From JACCQS01 sp050999295 (lineage in GTDB: Bacteria > Actinomycetota > Actinomycetes > Mycobacteriales > Geodermatophilaceae), in assembly GCA_050999295.1 (NCBI GenBank), contig JBPCPI010000234.1, positions 1 to 11,607 on the forward strand: a stretch of 11,607 nucleotides of DNA, given 5' to 3'. The position numbers and the translations under genes were made by a program. This document shows positions 11,282 through 11,607 of this stretch, piece by piece (positions within the stretch are counted from its first letter, which is position 1; the number at the start of each line of letters is the position of its first letter). The notes beneath the pieces are model-generated. The model had not been told where the DNA came from and searched no databases. It worked only from the letters and a program-made list of their open reading frames with translations.

Positions 11282-11607
11282 TCAGCTCGTACGAGTGGGA
11301 GCCAGGCGGGCCGGGGCGCGGTCGAGACGTTTGGTGACCGGCACGGCTGTAGTGGCGGCGGCCAGGCCGGTCGGTGGCATGTCGACGTACACGCTCTCGG
11401 CCTTGGAGATCTGGTATGTCTCGTGCCAGATCCCGACTGCTCCTGGGATTTTGCGCGCGCGTTTGTTGAAGGCACTCCAGGCCGGACGGTGGGCGGCATC
11501 GCGCTCGCTGGCGTACCGATAGACGTCCTCGGGCGTGCGCCAGTACTGGATCAGGACCGGCCCCCGCAGTCCGGCCATCATCTGGTAACCGAGGAAACCG
11601 GACTCGG
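11282..11607 (-). CDS. DUF4188 family protein (3' part, truncated by the window)
   Basis: The frame enters from the right edge and ends at TGA (complement of 11282-11284). It encodes the last 107 or so residues: ESGFLGYQMMAGLRGPVLIQ, then YWRTPEDVYRYASERDAAHR, PAWSAFNKR and GIWHETYQISKAESVYVDMP. This is the diagnostic second half of DUF4188 proteins, ferredoxin-like alpha/beta-barrel proteins related to small heme- or cofactor-free monooxygenases, some annotated as phenylacetaldoxime dehydratase-like. Their function is not established. The conserved WHETY and QYWR elements are present. The start codon is outside the window, so ATG 11581 is not the start. The C-terminal tail is basic and variable. 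Confidence 0.88.
   Translation of the reverse strand, partial: ESGFLGYQMMAGLRGPVLIQYWRTPEDVYRYASERDAAHRPAWSAFNKRARKIPGAVGIWHETYQISKAESVYVDMPPTGLAAATTAVPVTKRLDRAPARLAPTRTS

Overview
The window is GC-rich DNA (roughly 70% GC by eye) from an actinobacterium. This rests on the third-position G/C bias, the GTG starts, the Mycobacterium-like MenB and the WYL and DUF4188 families. The frequent CGTACG-type codon pairs suggest Propionibacteriales (Nocardioides, Kribbella or Microlunatus type), but that placement is a guess. No rRNA, tRNA, CRISPR array, intact transposase or phage gene was seen.

Layout. (1) 1-3502, + strand: the 3' end of an unidentified gene, then three tightly packed glycosyltransferase genes (GT4, a MurG/GT28-like enzyme, and GT2 with a Glyco_transf_7C-like end). 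They look like one operon for a cell-surface or secreted glycan or glycolipid. The second enzyme carries an unusual in-frame 30-bp tandem repeat. (2) 3594-5905: menB (menaquinone synthesis) on the - strand, divergent from a frameshifted GNAT gene and an intact MOSC-domain gene on the + strand. (3) 6000-7822: a small - strand gene fusing a chorismate mutase/PchB-like domain to a GNAT acetyltransferase. Behind it lie remnants of three unrelated genes: an internal piece of an acyl-CoA dehydrogenase, a multiply frameshifted membrane protein, and the C-terminus of an M13 metallopeptidase. A GAAA-loop hairpin sits between the last two. (4) 7887-8435: a PsiE-like membrane protein. (5) 8496-10681: an epoxide-hydrolase-like alpha/beta hydrolase, divergent from a WYL-domain regulator, with a perfect 10-bp inverted repeat between them as a probable operator. 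(6) 10745-11607: a short possible gene remnant, a small TPR protein and the end of a DUF4188 protein.

Two themes run through the window. First, most monocistronic genes have an xAnnnT hexamer 6-7 nt upstream of the chosen start codon. This is the geometry of leaderless transcripts, and it helped fix starts at 5186, 6788, 7887, 9656, 9719 and 10881. Second, two convergent gene ends (3502/3594 and 5905/6000) hold long imperfect hairpins with perfect 14-bp outer arms, and in each the stop codon of one flanking gene lies inside an arm. I found no clear new defence or mobile system. The most unusual items are the chorismate mutase-GNAT fusion, the repeat-bearing glycosyltransferase, the stop-codon-overlapping hairpins and the WYL operator.
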